DNA from: Lachnospiraceae bacterium
GTDB lineage: Bacteria > Bacillota > Clostridia > Lachnospirales > Lachnospiraceae
Length of the DNA stretch: 8,899 bases
Direction of reading: 5' to 3'
Assembly (NCBI GenBank): GCA_004556655.1
Contig: SFGF01000106.1
Span: 1 to 8,899, forward strand
Shown: positions 7,298 to 8,899 of the stretch, one piece after another
Numbering within the stretch: position 1 is the first letter of the stretch
Layout of the letters: the number at the start of each line of letters is the position of its first letter
Position numbers and translations under genes: made by a program
The notes under the pieces: generated by a model
What the model was told of the DNA's origin: nothing
The model's input: the letters and a program-made list of their open reading frames with translations, nothing else
Database searches by the model: none

Positions 7298-7458
7298 GAT
7301 TTCCTGCGGTCTTAAAAGTTCTTCCTTCTGTTCACAACGTCCAATAGTCCATAACAATAGGAAACAAATATAAAAAATTCTCAGTCTTATATCTGCAATT
7401 ATACCGTTATCCCATTTGCTAAATAAATCATTTTCCCTAAATGTGAAACAATACATCT
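7298..7458. other. AT-rich intergenic stretch between backbone and cassette
   Basis: No credible gene is seen. A second TATAAT on the minus strand (7403-7398) lacks a -35 and an extended -10, and CTATTG is repeated directly near 7340-7360. A T-run on the minus strand near 7374-7380 has no stable stem before it, so I do not call a terminator. The right boundary of the defence-like cassette probably lies here. Confidence 0.4.
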
Positions 7459-7632
7459 TCAGCTCACTTTATTCAGCGCATCGGATAAACCCTCAAGTTC
7501 ATCAATTCCCTCATACAACAGCTTTGCTATGTAAAATAGTGCTAAATCGTTGTACCTTACTTCTTCCTCTGTGCTAACCATATGCTGTAACAAAGCAGCT
7601 GCTGCTTTTAACTTAATAATTGATTCTTCCAT
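7459..7632 (-). CDS. Small helical protein, 57 aa
   Basis: The frame encodes 57 residues beginning MEESIIKLKAAAALLQHMVS and ending GLSDALNKVS. It is acidic and alpha-helical in character, with no cysteine pair, signal peptide or membrane segment. The ATG (7632-7630) follows AGGAG with an 11-nt spacer, and a closer GGGGA. The stop of the membrane protein gene is 48 nt upstream, so it probably shares that transcript. I do not recognise the family; small helical proteins of this kind are common among ICE backbone genes. Codon pattern and ribosome binding site make it likely real. Confidence 0.65.
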   Translation of the reverse strand: MEESIIKLKAAAALLQHMVSTEEEVRYNDLALFYIAKLLYEGIDELEGLSDALNKVS

Positions 7633-7680
7633 TCCCCGATTTTCTCCTATTCAATTCATATACTTACAAGCCCCATGAAC

Positions 7681-8136
7681 CTATTTGCTTATGATGCACT
7701 TCCAGGAAATAGTAGTCCATACAGCAGTTACAACAAAACAAATTGCCATAGTCTCATACATATTCGCATCTGTACTGTATCCAATAAAAACAGAGACAAA
7801 CAGCGATACTGCAACACAGGTGAATATCCCATATAAAATCCGAAACACCATAAAAATATGCTGTAACATCATTGATACCGAGACAATTGCTATAACTCCA
7901 ATGATATATACAGGCTCATTCCATTCAAACCTATATGTCAGCAGATAAAACAACAATCCCAGTAATGATGAACTCAGAACATCAATTCTTGCAATCAGAA
8001 AAAGCAGTCCGGATATAATAGTTGATATCAAACCGACACCAAGTCCTAATCCCAGACCTATCGCCTCGCCTGAAACATCGGAACTTATCGAACTTGATTT
8101 ATCATAATAAAAAGATTCTTCATAATCATTATACAT
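7681..8136 (-). CDS. Small multi-pass membrane protein
   Basis: A hydrophobic protein of 151 aa from the ATG at 8136-8134, or 153 aa from the ATG at 8142. The GAGGG ribosome binding site is 7 nt from the inner ATG but only about 1 nt from the outer one, so I prefer the inner start. A short acidic, tyrosine- and serine-rich N-terminus (YNDYEESFYYDKSSS) is followed by a glycine-repeat helix GLGLGLGVGL and then four to five membrane-spanning segments, at about 28-52, 54-72, 77-100, 102-122 and 128-151 (153-aa numbering). No catalytic or transport motif is visible. It lies 33 nt after the RepA remnant and is probably co-transcribed with it. The function is unknown. Confidence 0.7.
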   Translation of the reverse strand: MYNDYEESFYYDKSSSISSDVSGEAIGLGLGLGVGLISTIISGLLFLIARIDVLSSSLLGLLFYLLTYRFEWNEPVYIIGVIAIVSVSMMLQHIFMVFRILYGIFTCVAVSLFVSVFIGYSTDANMYETMAICFVVTAVWTTISWKCIISK

Positions 8137-8169
8137 GTCCATTCCCTCAACTTTCTTAATGTGCTTAAA

Positions 8170-8823
8170 CTAAATCGCTCTCACAGCAAACTGTGGCATA
8201 TCGTGATTTACCTCTGCTTGATAATAGCTTTTCATTGTCGATGGTGCGTTAAATAATGCCGCTAATAGATACTTTTTGATGTTACGTACTTTGGATGTAG
8301 TCTCTTTCAGACAGTCCATCACATACTGGATGTGGGAACTGTTCAGCTTCAAAAATTTTGACTTGACTAACTGCACCGGATACTCATTACTGGCAATAAT
8401 CACATTTCCACCCTTACATAGTACTGTCTCCAAAATCAAATCATAAATCCCATCCAATAATTCTTTGTCGTAAGGATACTGCTGATACAGAATATCGATC
8501 TCTATGTTTTCGCGAATAATATTTGCATAGGCATGATACTCATCCAATCCGCTTCCGGTATCCTCTGATACGATTAGATCAGGATTACTATACTCAGTAT
8601 CATTCTTCTTAGTATTATTAGGGTTTATTTTTCCAACCTCAAAAGGTTTATTTTCCAAACCTCCAGAAGTTTGATTTTCCAAATTCAAGAAGTTTATATT
8701 TCCAACCTCTGAAACCTTTTCTTCCGTTTCAGAAGTTTGTTTTTCCAACCTCTGAACGTTCTCCGGAATCTCCTCCATAAATGATTTCACGTAAATAATC
8801 GGTATCAGGTAAATAACTCGCAT
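8170..8823 (-). CDS. RepA-type replication protein, DUF6017 part, lacking the N-terminal domain
   Basis: A 217-aa protein whose C-terminal half (about 92-210) matches the conserved domain at the end of RepA-type initiators of Tn1549-like ICEs. Key segments are DEYHAYANIIRENIEIDILY, YPYDKELLDGIYDLILETV, VKSKFLKLNSSHIQYVMDCL, VRNIKKYLLAALFNAP and a terminal VNHDM. Full-length relatives begin with a RepA_N DNA-binding domain; here only its last strand seems to survive (IIYVKSF, about 9-15). The frame upstream of the ATG meets a TGA within 50 nt, so the N-terminus was lost or lies elsewhere. GAGAGG about 12 nt upstream of the ATG could support initiation; a second Met at residue 16 is an alternative. 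The linker (about 36-70) is built from repeats. It is either a decayed gene or a shortened protein that is still made. Confidence 0.75.
   Translation of the reverse strand: MRVIYLIPIIYVKSFMEEIPENVQRLEKQTSETEEKVSEVGNINFLNLENQTSGGLENKPFEVGKINPNNTKKNDTEYSNPDLIVSEDTGSGLDEYHAYANIIRENIEIDILYQQYPYDKELLDGIYDLILETVLCKGGNVIIASNEYPVQLVKSKFLKLNSSHIQYVMDCLKETTSKVRNIKKYLLAALFNAPSTMKSYYQAEVNHDMPQFAVRAI
8623..8757. repeat. Imperfect 23-bp direct repeats inside the repA-like gene (iteron-like)
   Basis: Five copies of a unit near GTTTATTTTCCAACCTCNGAA start at 8623, 8646, 8669, 8692 and 8735. The first four are in strict 23-bp tandem; the last follows a 43-bp gap. Because 23 is not a multiple of three, successive units are read in different frames (EVGKIN, GLENKP, LENQTS), so the DNA rather than the peptide is conserved. 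RepA_N replicons are known to carry their origin as tandem repeats in the middle of repA, so these are iteron candidates. Confidence 0.6.
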
Positions 8824-8864
8824 CTTGAGTAAACACCTCTCGGTTGAGATAATTGAAAAAGCTG

Positions 8865-8883
8865 AAAAAGTTCACAACTTTTT
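8865..8883. terminator. AT-rich hairpin upstream of the RepA remnant
   Basis: AAAAAGTT and AACTTTTT form a perfect 8-bp inverted repeat with a 3-nt loop (CAC on the plus strand). It has few G-C pairs, with A and T runs on both sides, so it could be a weak bidirectional terminator or a protein site. An outer TCGGTT/AACCGA pair (8894-8899 and about 8840-8845) encloses it. Confidence 0.35.
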
Positions 8884-8899
8884 ACACTTTTTAAACCGA

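Noticed and set aside
7685..7948. Plus-strand open frame of 87 codons
   Set aside because: It is antisense to the membrane protein gene, whose composition, start and membrane segments explain the region.
8623..8757. Repeats considered as a CRISPR array
   Set aside because: The units are adjacent without unique spacers, imperfect and within a coding sequence; no cas gene is present.

Overview
The window looks like an accessory stretch of an integrative and conjugative element (ICE, Tn1549/CTn-like) from an AT-rich Firmicute, most likely a gut Clostridia/Lachnospiraceae member. The evidence is a DUF6017-type RepA remnant at the right end, a DUF5688-type gene at the left end, low G+C, and purine-rich ribosome binding sites. 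Every gene I accept lies on the minus strand, so transcription runs from right to left.

Right part (about 7459-8899), element backbone: a RepA-type replication protein that lacks its N-terminal RepA_N domain (8170-8823) and contains imperfect 23-bp repeats that look like in-gene iterons; a small multi-pass membrane protein (7681-8136); and a 57-residue helical protein (7459-7632). An AT-rich hairpin lies upstream of the RepA remnant.

Middle (about 674-7300), defence-like cassette: an extended -10 promoter (7289-7297) and a leader of roughly 140 nt precede four tightly packed genes. In transcription order these are a ~491-aa protein with a DUF5677-like C-terminal half, a 378-aa helical orphan that starts at a TTG inside the previous gene, a 640-aa OLD-family ATPase-TOPRIM nuclease (GajA-like), and a 638-aa UvrD-like SF1 helicase (GajB-like). 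The last two match the class 2 OLD nuclease plus UvrD helicase pair that defines Gabija anti-phage defence. The first two are not part of described two-gene Gabija. The overlap and short gaps suggest that all four form one unit, which is the best candidate here for an undescribed variant system.

Left part (1-673), regulatory region and next backbone gene: about 190 bases after the helicase hold nothing I can recognise. Then come three CTACA motifs at exact 11-bp spacing, a perfect 14-bp palindrome overlapping a possible -10, and a leader with two stem-loops. The second is a strong terminator-like hairpin whose G-U pairs form only in minus-strand RNA. The leader runs into a DUF5688-type gene that leaves the window at base 1. 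No tRNA, rRNA, CRISPR array, transposase or integrase was seen.
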